NCBI RefSeq assembly: GCF_016653635.2
Contig: NZ_CP067420.1
Span: 639,501 to 703,500, forward strand
DNA length: 64,000 nucleotides
Direction of reading: 5' to 3'
From: Skermanella sp. TT6
Lineage (GTDB): Bacteria; Pseudomonadota; Alphaproteobacteria; Azospirillales; Azospirillaceae
The notes under the pieces were generated by a model. It worked only from the letters and a program-made list of their open reading frames with translations, ran no database searches and was not told where the DNA came from. The stretch's first letter is position 1. Every line of letters begins with the position of its first letter. Position numbers and translations under genes: made by a program. This document shows, piece by piece, positions 1 to 7,889 of the stretch.

Positions 1-752
1 GTCAGGCTGGGCAGCCGGCTGAGCGACAGCCCCAACGGCTCGGCCAGGTCGAGCAGCCGGCGGATCAGGTCGCCGTCATGGTCCGCCTCCGGCTTGGTGA
101 CGATCAGCCTCTGGGCCTTCACGCCGCGCCGTTGCAAGGCTTCGACCACGGTCGGCAGGTCTTCCACGCCGCCCAGGACCGGCACGCCGCGGATCTCCCG
201 GCCGATCCGCCCGCCCTTGTCGTCGACCACGCCGACCACGCGGTACGCCGCCTGGGGCGTGTGGGAGAGCGCGCGGATCAGCTGGTCGGAACCGTCCTCG
301 GCGCCGACCAGAAGCACCGGCACCCGGTGCTCGCCGCCGGAGAAGTCGGCCAGGGCCAGCCGCCGGTCCTTGAACAGGCGATAGCCGAAACGCGGCCCGC
401 CCAGCAGGAACAGGAGCACGAACCACTGGATCACCGGGATCGACCGCGGGATCGTGTCCAGCCGGGTCAGCAGGAACAGCAGCAGCACGGACACGACCGA
501 GACGACCGTGGCGGCCTTGGTCACCAGGATCAGGTCCGGGGCCGATGCGTAACGCCAGATCCCCCGGTACAACCCCAGGAGGCGGTAGGTGATGGCCGCG
601 GTCAGCAGCACTACCACGAGGCCTTCCAGCAGTCCTTCGAAATAGAATCCGAACAGGTGATCCCCTACGCGCAGGTAGAATGCCGCGACGAAGGCGAGAC
701 CCGTCATCAGGAGGTCGTGGAGGTAGGCGAGGCCGGCTCGATTGAATTTCAT
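1..752 (-). CDS. Polysaccharide biosynthesis nucleotide-sugar dehydratase, WbpM/CapD/WreV type (partial)
   Basis: This is the N-terminal 250 residues only; the gene runs off the left edge. Translation from 752 starts MKFNRAGLAYLHDL, followed by about four hydrophobic segments (to about residue 120). A Rossmann-like first domain follows (PVLLVGAEDGSDQLI, VGVVDDKGGRIG), typical of membrane-anchored UDP-GlcNAc 4,6-dehydratases. The catalytic SDR domain would lie beyond the window. It is the last visible gene of a leftward operon, 19 nt after the WreQ/WbpV-like reductase. With that reductase and the WreU-like transferase it forms the trio known to make and transfer N-acetylquinovosamine phosphate. 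The substrate is inferred from family and context. An in-frame ATG lies 13 codons upstream, inside the preceding gene, but the chosen start matches the family N-terminus. Confidence 0.85.
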   Translation of the reverse strand, partial: MKFNRAGLAYLHDLLMTGLAFVAAFYLRVGDHLFGFYFEGLLEGLVVVLLTAAITYRLLGLYRGIWRYASAPDLILVTKAATVVSVVSVLLLFLLTRLDTIPRSIPVIQWFVLLFLLGGPRFGYRLFKDRRLALADFSGGEHRVPVLLVGAEDGSDQLIRALSHTPQAAYRVVGVVDDKGGRIGREIRGVPVLGGVEDLPTVVEALQRRGVKAQRLIVTKPEADHDGDLIRRLLDLAEPLGLSLSRLPSL

Positions 753-771
753 CAGCTCAACGGGCGCTGCT

Positions 772-1731
772 CTATGGACCGGTCGCAGCATTGAACCATT
801 CCGCGGTGGTGCGCAAGGCGTCTTCCTGAGACCAAAGCGGTTCCCAGCCCAGGGTTTTTCGAATGGCCCGGTCGTCCAGTTCCAGGGACGCCGCCAGCCG
901 GTCGAAGGCGTCGCCGCGTCCGATCAGGCCGAAGGCTGCCCCCAGCAGGGGCGGCGGGACGCCGAACAGGCGCGCCGGCCGGCCCAGGGCGCGGGCGATC
1001 GCGCGGATCAGGTCCGGTGTCGACAGCACCGGGCCGTCATGGACCAGGAACCGGCGGCCCGGGGCGTCGCGGTGTTCGACGCAGGCCGCGATGGCGCCGG
1101 CCAGGTTTCCGACATAGACCAGGCTGCGCCGGTTGCGGATCGCCCCGAACGGCAGCGGGGGAGCCCGCCGGCACAGCTCCATCAGCTGCCGGAAATTGGC
1201 GCCGACGCCCGGCCCGTAGACCAGCGGGGGCCTGACCACGACCTGCTCCAGCCCGGTCCGCGCGGCGACGGCCTCCAGCGCCTGCTCGGCCTCCAGCTTG
1301 GAGATGCCGTAGGGGGAACTCGGCCGGGGCGGGGTCTCGTCGGTCACCGCGTCCTCGGCGCCGTTCTCGGTCACCGCCTTGATGGTGCTGACGAGCACCA
1401 TGCGGCGCACCCCGGCGGCGGCGGCGGCCTCGGCCAGCCGACGCGTGCCCTCGCGGTTGACCCTGCGGTGCAGGCCGAGCGCCGCGGCGGCATCGCCCGG
1501 CTCCTCCGCCTGGTGGACCCGGGCGGCGAGATGGACGACCGCGTCGATCCCCTCCAGGGCGCGGCTCCAGTCGGTCTCCGGGCCGATGTCGCCGACCGCC
1601 GCCGTGTCGGGGACGGGAAAGGCGCCAGGACGGCGGACCGCGGCGCGGACATGGTGGCCCCGGCATGCGAGCATCGGAATCAGGGCGGAGGCGACGAAAC
1701 CGGTCGCTCCGGTCACCAGGACGCGCATCAT
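772..1731 (-). CDS. NAD-dependent epimerase/dehydratase, WreQ/WbpV-like UDP-6-deoxy-4-ketohexosamine reductase
   Basis: 319-residue extended SDR. A nucleotide-binding GATGFVAS motif is at the N-terminus. LVSTIK supplies the central Ser, and YGISK is the Tyr-x3-Lys catalytic pair. The first ATG overlaps the stop of the upstream sugar-phosphate transferase (ATGA), so the two are probably translationally coupled; a second ATG follows immediately. Proteins of this type encoded between a WbpL/WreU-like transferase and a WbpM/WreV-like dehydratase reduce UDP-4-keto-6-deoxy-GlcNAc to UDP-QuiNAc. That substrate is inferred from gene order; the sequence itself supports only an SDR sugar reductase or epimerase. 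It acts in the cytoplasm. Confidence 0.8.
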   Translation of the reverse strand: MMRVLVTGATGFVASALIPMLACRGHHVRAAVRRPGAFPVPDTAAVGDIGPETDWSRALEGIDAVVHLAARVHQAEEPGDAAAALGLHRRVNREGTRRLAEAAAAAGVRRMVLVSTIKAVTENGAEDAVTDETPPRPSSPYGISKLEAEQALEAVAARTGLEQVVVRPPLVYGPGVGANFRQLMELCRRAPPLPFGAIRNRRSLVYVGNLAGAIAACVEHRDAPGRRFLVHDGPVLSTPDLIRAIARALGRPARLFGVPPPLLGAAFGLIGRGDAFDRLAASLELDDRAIRKTLGWEPLWSQEDALRTTAEWFNAATGP

Positions 1732-2732
1732 GCCCTCCCGGCCGGACGGGGCAGGAAGGCCAGCAGGGCAAGCACGACCAGCGCGCCCGGCACCAGCGCC
1801 ATCCAGCCGACCGTCACCGAGGCGGCGGCCAGGGCCACCAGGCAGGCATTGCCGGCCAGGACCCACAGCACGACGTCGGAGTGGCTTCGGCCGGCCTGGA
1901 CCGCGCGCTGGTAGATATGCTCGCGGTGAGGTTGCCAGATGCGCTTGCCTGCCGCCAGGCGGCGCAGCAGCGTGAAGGTGGCGTCCGCCAGGAAATAGAG
2001 CGGAACCAGGAGTGCCGCGGCCCAGGCGCCCGCCCCGGCGGCGCCGAGCAGAAGCCAGCCCAGCAGGTAGCCCAGCGGGACGCTGCCCACGTCGCCCATG
2101 AAGACCCGGGCCGGATGCCAGTTCCAGCCGAGGAATCCCAGCGCCGCCCCGACCGTCGCCAGCGCCAGCCAGAGCGGCACGAGGCCCAGCCCCGCCATCA
2201 CCGAGACCAGGGCCAGCCCGGCGCCGATCGAGGCGGCCTCGCTGCCCGCCAGCCCGTCGATCCCGTCCATGAAGTTGAACAGGTTGACGAACCAGAGCCA
2301 GCAGAAGCCTGCCGCCAGCCGGTCCGCCCACAGCGGCAGCCAGCCCTGGAAGACCAGGTCGTGGCCGGGCAGCGCCGTCAGCCCCAGGGCCACCGCCGCG
2401 ATCTGCGCCGCCAGCCGGAACAGGGCCGGGCGGCTGCGCCGGTCGTCCATCCAGGAGACGGCGACCAGCCCGGCGGCGCCCGCCAGGACCGGGCCGATGC
2501 GGTCGAATGAGCCGATGATCCAGCCGATCAGCGCGAAGGCGGGCAGCAGGGTCGCCACGATGCCCCAGCCGCCGCCGCGCGGCGTCGGCACCGTGTGGCT
2601 GCTGCGCTCGTTGGGCAGGTCCAGGATCGCGTTCCGGCGCAGGTAATGGAGCGCCATGCCGGTCGCCATGTAGGACAGGGCGGCGGTGCCGGCGAGCAGG
2701 GCGGTCTCGAACAGGCCAAGGGCATCGGTCAT
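1728..2732 (-). CDS. Undecaprenyl-phosphate sugar-1-phosphate transferase (WecA/WbpL/WreU family, GT4-type)
   Basis: 334-residue polytopic inner-membrane protein of the MraY/WecA superfamily, which transfers a sugar phosphate from a UDP-sugar to undecaprenyl phosphate and so starts a lipid-linked glycan. Family marks are visible: MDD near residue 95, NFMDGIDGLAG (Asp-rich Mg site), FMGDVGS, and the cytoplasmic HREHIYQRA loop. About ten hydrophobic segments are spread along the chain. Length fits WbpL-like enzymes. It sits between the epimerase lpsL (64 nt upstream) and the reductase it overlaps by 4 nt. With the dehydratase and reductase alongside, the likely donor is UDP-QuiNAc (inference). 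WecA-like GlcNAc-1-P transfer is the main alternative. Confidence 0.88.
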   Translation of the reverse strand: MTDALGLFETALLAGTAALSYMATGMALHYLRRNAILDLPNERSSHTVPTPRGGGWGIVATLLPAFALIGWIIGSFDRIGPVLAGAAGLVAVSWMDDRRSRPALFRLAAQIAAVALGLTALPGHDLVFQGWLPLWADRLAAGFCWLWFVNLFNFMDGIDGLAGSEAASIGAGLALVSVMAGLGLVPLWLALATVGAALGFLGWNWHPARVFMGDVGSVPLGYLLGWLLLGAAGAGAWAAALLVPLYFLADATFTLLRRLAAGKRIWQPHREHIYQRAVQAGRSHSDVVLWVLAGNACLVALAAASVTVGWMALVPGALVVLALLAFLPRPAGRA

Positions 2733-2796
2733 CGGGATATCCGGGCGGAAGGCCCCAGCTTGGTCCGGCCGGAACGTCCCGGCTTGGGAAAGTCGA

Positions 2797-3789
2797 TCAT
2801 GCGATGCCGTGATAGTCCTTGTACCACGCGACGAACCGGGGAATACCCACTTCTATCGGAATCGCAGGCTCGAATCCCAGGTCGCGGCGGGTCGCGTCGA
2901 TGTCGGCGTAGGTCGCGGGCACGTCGCCGGCTTGCATCGGCTCCAGGTTCTTCAGGGCGGTGCGGCCCAGCGCCTGCTCGATCACCTCGATGAAGCGGAC
3001 CAGACTCTCCGACCGGTGATTTCCCAGGTTGTAGAGCATGGAGCGTACGCCGCGCGCGTCCGGAGCGGGCGGGCGCCCCAGCGCCGCGACGACTCCGGCC
3101 ACGATGTCGTCGATATAGGTGAAGTCGCGCTCCATGCGGCCCTGGTTGAACACCCGGATCGGCCTGCCGGCCATGATCGCGTCGCAGAACAGGTAGGCCG
3201 CCATGTCCGGCCGGCCCCAGGGGCCGTAGACCGTGAAGAAGCGGAGCCCGGTCGCCGGCAGCTTGTGGATGTGGCTGAAGCTGTAGGCGATCAGTTCGCC
3301 CGCGCGCTTGGTCGCGGCGTACAGCGAGACCGGATGGTCCACCGGATCGTCGATCGAGAAGGGCAGCTTGGTGTTGGCGCCATAGACGGAGGAGGAACTG
3401 GCATAGACGAAGTGTTCCAGGCAATCCAGTTTCCGGGCGGCTTCCAGCATGATTACCTGGCCGACCACATTGGCGTCCGCATAGGCGTACGGGTTCTCCA
3501 GCGAGTAGCGTACGCCCGCCTGCGCGGCGAGATGGACGATGCCGGTGACCGGTCCGGACGCCTCCGCCCGCTTCAGCGCCGCGCCGACCGCCTCCCGGTC
3601 GGCCACGTCGGCCTGGATGAAGGTGAAGCCGCTGCGGCCGCCCAGCCGCCCGAGCCGCGCGCGCTTGAGGTCCACGCTGTAATAGTCGTTCATATTGTCG
3701 ATGCCGACCACCTGATCGCCGCGGGCCAGCAGCGCCTCGGCGACATGGGAGCCGATGAAGCCGGCGACACCGGTGAGAAAGATCGTCAT
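2797..3789 (-). CDS. lpsL: UDP-glucuronate 4-epimerase (LpsL-like)
   Basis: 330-residue extended SDR. The start chosen (MTIFLTGVAGFIGSH) puts the dinucleotide-binding motif at residues 6-14; longer in-frame starts add an Arg-rich extension foreign to the family. IDNMNDYYSVDLK near residue 35, SSSSVYG near 130 and YAATK (catalytic Tyr and Lys) are characteristic of LpsL-type epimerases that interconvert UDP-GlcA and UDP-GalA. The product would provide galacturonic acid for lipopolysaccharide or exopolysaccharide. It lies in the leftward operon, 122 nt downstream of the flippase gene and 64 nt ahead of the initiating transferase. Substrate assignment is by family resemblance. Confidence 0.85.
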   Translation of the reverse strand: MTIFLTGVAGFIGSHVAEALLARGDQVVGIDNMNDYYSVDLKRARLGRLGGRSGFTFIQADVADREAVGAALKRAEASGPVTGIVHLAAQAGVRYSLENPYAYADANVVGQVIMLEAARKLDCLEHFVYASSSSVYGANTKLPFSIDDPVDHPVSLYAATKRAGELIAYSFSHIHKLPATGLRFFTVYGPWGRPDMAAYLFCDAIMAGRPIRVFNQGRMERDFTYIDDIVAGVVAALGRPPAPDARGVRSMLYNLGNHRSESLVRFIEVIEQALGRTALKNLEPMQAGDVPATYADIDATRRDLGFEPAIPIEVGIPRFVAWYKDYHGIA

Positions 3790-3911
3790 CCAGGACCTCG
3801 GTCGAGTTCGGTACGGCCGCTTTATGGCCCAGCCCACCCGGCAGTGCCAGCGCAACTCGGTCATAGCCCTTCCGATTCGGGACCGTGCGGGTCGAGCTTC
3901 CCCGAATCGGT

Positions 3912-5288
3912 TCAGCCGCCGCTTTCCGCGTCACGCGGCCCGCCGTCGCGCGGCGCCAGGGCGGCCAGCAGGCGGCGCGGCAGCAGGGGCGGCGGGATGC
4001 CGACCCGCTGCCAGGCCATGGCCGCCATGGCGATCTGGCTGCCCAGCAGCGACAGGGTGGTCATGGCGGCGGCGCCCTCGATCCCGAAGGCCGGGATCAT
4101 GACCAGGTTCAGGGCGACGTTGGCCGCGGCGGCGCAGCCCAGCGCCCGCATCGCCTGCTGCTCGTGCCCGGTCATGGTCAGCATCAGGTGGCTCGGGCCG
4201 ATCACCGTGCGCAGGCAGATGCCGACCATCAGGATGCGGGCGGCTCCGGCGCCGTCCACGAACTCGGACCCGAACAGCCCGAGGATCCAGGGGGCGAGGA
4301 CGATCAGCGGGATCCCGATGACCAGCGACCCGGCGAGCGTCATCAGGGTCGTCGTCCGCATGAAGGCGGCCAGCTCGGTCCGCTCTCCCCGGGCATAGTG
4401 GGCGGCGAACGAGGGGGCGACGATCGCGCCCACCGCCAGGTACGGGAAAAGCACCAGTTCCGCGACGTTGCAGGCGACCACGTAGACGCCGGCGTCGGCG
4501 GCGGTCATCAGCCAGCCGATCATCAGCACGTCGCTGCGCTGGAGCAGGAGCTGGCTGCCGCCGGTAAGCCCCAGGACGAAGGCCGAGGCGATCCAGTCGC
4601 GCCGCCGGAAGACCGCGCGCGGCGCCGGGACGGGCAGCACCGCGCGGCGCCGGCGCAGGTACAGGATCAGGGCCAGCGCGCTCGCCCCGCCCACCGCCAC
4701 GAACCCCATCACGGCCGGCGGCGTCAGCGCCAGCGACAGGCCGGTCGCGGCTCCGACCAGGAGCAGCACGACGGCGTCGCGCCCGAGTCGTTCCGGCGCG
4801 GTGCCCAGCACCACCTGGCCCTGTCCGTACAGCACGGCGGCATTGAGCCTCAGCATGGCGAGCAGGGGCAGCACCACGAAGCCGGCCAGGAAGGTGGCGC
4901 CGAGCTCCGCCGGGATTCCCGGCTGCCGGGATATCAGGAACGCGCCGAGCGCAGAGATCGCGATGCTGAGGCCGCCGACCAGGCCGGCGGCATGGCGGAG
5001 CACGCCGGCGAGCAGGGCCCATTCCTGCCGGGCCCGGTGCGCCGCGACGTTGCGCATCATCAGCATGTCGTGGCCCATGACGGCCAGGTAGACCAGGATG
5101 TTTACCCAGGCCATGACGTAGGCGAAATGCCCGTAGCCTTCGTGTCCCAGCAGGCGGGCGAGCAGGATCTGGAGCAGCAGCGCCTGGGCCATGCCCGCGA
5201 CGTTCAGCGCCATGACGCCGCCGCCGCCCCGGGCCAGCCGCATGAACGCCGGGTTCCGCGTGATCAGGAGAGGAAGTCTGGATACCAC
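3912..5288 (-). CDS. Polysaccharide flippase / oligosaccharide translocase (Wzx-like, MOP superfamily)
   Basis: 458 residues with repeated hydrophobic segments along the whole length (about 12-14 membrane spans). A basic N-terminal stretch is followed by GGGGVMALNVAGMAQ, then LLARLLGHEGYG, which resembles the conserved first-helix region of Wzx-type flippases. Such proteins move undecaprenyl-linked repeat units across the inner membrane in Wzy-dependent pathways. The annotated start is GTG; internal ATGs at residues 15 and 26 are possible. It is first in the leftward operon and divergent from asnB, with 245 nt between them. A polymerase-like partner is encoded at 22368-24521. This implies a Wzx/Wzy-type route in addition to the ABC exporter nearby. 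Confidence 0.82.
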   Translation of the reverse strand: MVSRLPLLITRNPAFMRLARGGGGVMALNVAGMAQALLLQILLARLLGHEGYGHFAYVMAWVNILVYLAVMGHDMLMMRNVAAHRARQEWALLAGVLRHAAGLVGGLSIAISALGAFLISRQPGIPAELGATFLAGFVVLPLLAMLRLNAAVLYGQGQVVLGTAPERLGRDAVVLLLVGAATGLSLALTPPAVMGFVAVGGASALALILYLRRRRAVLPVPAPRAVFRRRDWIASAFVLGLTGGSQLLLQRSDVLMIGWLMTAADAGVYVVACNVAELVLFPYLAVGAIVAPSFAAHYARGERTELAAFMRTTTLMTLAGSLVIGIPLIVLAPWILGLFGSEFVDGAGAARILMVGICLRTVIGPSHLMLTMTGHEQQAMRALGCAAAANVALNLVMIPAFGIEGAAAMTTLSLLGSQIAMAAMAWQRVGIPPPLLPRRLLAALAPRDGGPRDAESGG

Positions 5289-5477
5289 CGCGATAACCGA
5301 AACCTGCGAAAACCGGGACGCGCGCCGCTGCCGGAAGCTTGGCCGGCGGAGAATGCTGTCGCGCTTAGGGGGAAGTCAATGCGGCTGGGCGCCTTTTCGA
5401 TCGTCACCCATAAGGTGGTCCCGCTTACCGATGATTGCGCTTGCCCGGAGCGGGCGCGGGCTTCTATTCGGGAACTC

Positions 5478-5496
5478 ATGGTTCTTCTTGAACCAT
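5478..5496. promoter_or_regulatory. Perfect 7-5-7 inverted repeat upstream of asnB
   Basis: ATGGTTC-TTCTT-GAACCAT lies 37 bp before the asnB start codon, in the divergent spacer between the flippase gene and asnB. Position and symmetry suit an operator, or a 5' leader hairpin. No known regulator consensus is recognised. Confidence 0.4.
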
Positions 5497-5533
5497 CGCT
5501 GTCACGGACAATCAGGCGGGGAGATCGGTTCCG

Positions 5534-7558
5534 GTGTGTGGCATCTGCGGTTTCGTCGAACCTTCCGGCCGCCGGGCGCCGGCAACCCTGGTACGCGCGA
5601 TGGCGGACGCCCTGGCCCACCGCGGCCCGGACGGCGACGGCGTCTGGACCGACGAGGCGGCGGGCGTCGCGTTCGGCCATCGGCGGCTCGCGATCGTCGA
5701 CCTGTCGCCCCTCGGGCGCCAGCCGATGGAGTCGGCCGACGGCCGGCTGGTACTGACCTTCAACGGCGAGATCTACAACTACCGTGACCTGCGCGCCGAG
5801 CTGGAGGCCGGCGGGATCCGCCTGCGCGGCCAGTCCGACACCGAGGTGCTGGTCGAGGCCTGCGCCGCCTGGGGCGTCGGCCCGACGGTGCGGCGGCTGA
5901 TCGGCATCTTCGCCTTCGCCCTGTGGGACAAGGCCGCCCGGCGCCTGACGCTGGTCCGAGACCAGCTCGGCGTCAAGCCGCTCTACTGGGGTCGGACCGG
6001 GAACGGGAACGGGGCCGGGAGCAAGGCAAGGGCCGGGGAAGGCGTGATGTTCGCGTCCGAACTGAAGGCGCTGCGGGTGCATCCGGGCTGGTCGCCGGGC
6101 CTGGACCGCGGCGCGCTGGCCTCCTACCTGCGCTTCGCCTACGTTCCAGCGCCGCACACGATCTACCGGGACGTCGCCAAGCTTCCCGCCGGCTCGATGC
6201 TGACCTGGGAGCCGGGGACCGAGCCCCGGACCGAACGCTACTGGGACATGCGGGCGGTGGCTCGGGTTCCGCCGCGCGAACGCGACCCCGCGTCGGCCAT
6301 CGACGCGCTGGAGGCGCTGCTGGGCGACGCCGTCGGCCGGCAGATGGTCGCCGACGTGCCGCTCGGCGCCTTCCTCTCCGGCGGGATCGACAGTTCGACC
6401 GTGGCGGCGCTGATGCAGGCCCGAAGCGGCCGGCCGGTGCGGACCTTCTCGATCGGGTTCGACGTGGCGGGCTATGACGAGGCGGTCCACGCCAAGGCGG
6501 TCGCCGGCCACCTGGGCACCGACCACACCGAGCTCTATGTCGGCCGCGACCACGCCCGCGACGTGATTCCCCGGCTGCCCGACCTGTTCGACGAGCCTTT
6601 CGCGGACAGCTCCCAGATCCCCACGTACCTGGTCTCGGAAATGACCCGCCGCCATGTCACCGTGGCGCTGTCGGGCGACGGCGGCGACGAGCTGTTCGCG
6701 GGCTACCACCGCTATTTCTGGGCGGACGCGGCGCGCCGGCGGCTGGACCGTCTTCCCCGGAGCCTGCGCGGCATCGCGGCGGCGGCGCTGTCGGGGCCGT
6801 CCGAAGGTGCCTGGGACCGCGGGTTTGGCCTGCTTCCGCGCGCGTTCCGGCCGGACCGCGCGGGCGATCGCCTGCACAAGCTGGCGGCGCTGCTCGCGGC
6901 GTCGGGACCTGACGAGGTCTATCGCGGCCTGCTGTCCCACTGGAACCCGGCGGAGATCGTCAGGGGGGCGGACGAGCCGCACGGCATCCTGTGGGACGGC
7001 TCGGTCGCCGGCGAGATTCCCGACTTTCTCCGGCGCATGCAGTTCCTCGACACGGTGACCTATCTTCCGGACGACATCCTGGCGAAGGTGGACCGGGCCA
7101 GCATGGCGGTCGGGCTGGAGGCGCGGGTGCCGCTGCTCGACCACCGCGTGGTCGAGTTCGCCGCCGGGCTGCCGGCCTCGCTCAAGGTACGGGACGGACA
7201 GGGCAAGTGGCTGCTCCGCCAGGTGCTCCATCGCCACGTCCCCCGGGAATTGGTGGAGCGGCCGAAGATGGGCTTCAGCGTGCCGCTCGGCGGCTGGCTG
7301 CGCGGCCCCCTGCGCGACTGGGCCGAGGACCTGCTGGACGGGCGGCGGCTGGAGGAGGATGGCGTGCTCGATCCCGGGCCGGTCCGCCGCCGCTGGGCGG
7401 AGCACCTGTCGGGCGCGCGCGACCACGGCGACAGGCTGTGGGGCGTGCTCATGTTCCAGGCGTGGCGGCGGCGCTGGCTCGATCCCGGCTCCGACCGGGC
7501 CGGGACCCGGGACGCCGGTCCGGAGATCCCGTCGCGCCCGGCGGCGGCAGTCGGGTGA
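5534..7558 (+). CDS. asnB: Asparagine synthase (glutamine-hydrolysing)-like amidotransferase
   Basis: 674-residue two-domain enzyme. GTG start gives MCGICG, so Cys2 is the N-terminal nucleophile of the class II glutaminase domain; RGPDG and FNGEIYN are glutaminase motifs. The synthetase domain has the ATP-pyrophosphatase loop LSGGIDSST near residues 280-288 and SGDGGDELFAGY. AsnB makes asparagine from aspartate, ATP and glutamine. Homologues inside exopolysaccharide or exosortase loci are often longer than the roughly 555-residue housekeeping form, as here, and may amidate a uronic acid or other glycan acid. The adjacent UDP-GalA epimerase makes sugar-acid amidation plausible, but that is inference. 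A GGGGAG lies about 12 nt before the start. Confidence 0.9.
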   Translation: MCGICGFVEPSGRRAPATLVRAMADALAHRGPDGDGVWTDEAAGVAFGHRRLAIVDLSPLGRQPMESADGRLVLTFNGEIYNYRDLRAELEAGGIRLRGQSDTEVLVEACAAWGVGPTVRRLIGIFAFALWDKAARRLTLVRDQLGVKPLYWGRTGNGNGAGSKARAGEGVMFASELKALRVHPGWSPGLDRGALASYLRFAYVPAPHTIYRDVAKLPAGSMLTWEPGTEPRTERYWDMRAVARVPPRERDPASAIDALEALLGDAVGRQMVADVPLGAFLSGGIDSSTVAALMQARSGRPVRTFSIGFDVAGYDEAVHAKAVAGHLGTDHTELYVGRDHARDVIPRLPDLFDEPFADSSQIPTYLVSEMTRRHVTVALSGDGGDELFAGYHRYFWADAARRRLDRLPRSLRGIAAAALSGPSEGAWDRGFGLLPRAFRPDRAGDRLHKLAALLAASGPDEVYRGLLSHWNPAEIVRGADEPHGILWDGSVAGEIPDFLRRMQFLDTVTYLPDDILAKVDRASMAVGLEARVPLLDHRVVEFAAGLPASLKVRDGQGKWLLRQVLHRHVPRELVERPKMGFSVPLGGWLRGPLRDWAEDLLDGRRLEEDGVLDPGPVRRRWAEHLSGARDHGDRLWGVLMFQAWRRRWLDPGSDRAGTRDAGPEIPSRPAAAVG

Positions 7559-7889
7559 TCCGGCGTAGGGAGACATGGAGTGGGAGATATGGAGTAAAGG
7601 ATCGGAAATATTCAACCGCGACTCCCTAGCCCCAACGGACTGCTGCACATGATGTTCCGGTCTAGCCGAAAAGGCATATTGCCTTTGTTTCTGCCGTCAT
7701 GACCGTTCAGGGCACTTAGATTAAGCCCCTTTGATTATTGACGGGGTGGGGTACGCTCGTTAGCTATGGCGGTGATGCCAACTGCTCGGATGTTTTGTTT
7801 GTGAGACAGGCCTGCTCCGGAGTGGCAGGCATCCAGCAGGTCTGATGTGCGTGGCCAGCCCGTAAGCGACGAGAAGAGGGCCTGATTGA
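7559..7889. other. 331-bp intergenic region between asnB and a GT4 gene
   Basis: No gene is seen. The region is less GC-rich than its neighbours. It contains the imperfect repeat of ATGGAGT near 7574-7596 and a perfect inverted repeat (listed separately). A possible -35 TTGACG at 7738 has TAGCTA 17 bp downstream, a poor -10. A promoter for the downstream glycosyltransferase genes is expected here. Confidence 0.5.
7670..7686. promoter_or_regulatory. Perfect 7-3-7 inverted repeat after asnB
   Basis: AAAGGCA-TAT-TGCCTTT followed by GTTT. It could be a weak terminator for asnB or an operator for the GT genes downstream. The T-tract is too short to decide. Confidence 0.35.

Noticed and set aside
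78-794. Long plus-strand reading frame opposite the dehydratase and reductase
   Set aside because: It is rich in Gln/His/Arg with no motif; the minus strand gives a clean WbpM/CapD-type protein.
5264-7648. 794-codon minus-strand frame opposite asnB
   Set aside because: Composition is Arg/Gln/His-rich and without motifs; asnB on the plus strand has all catalytic motifs.
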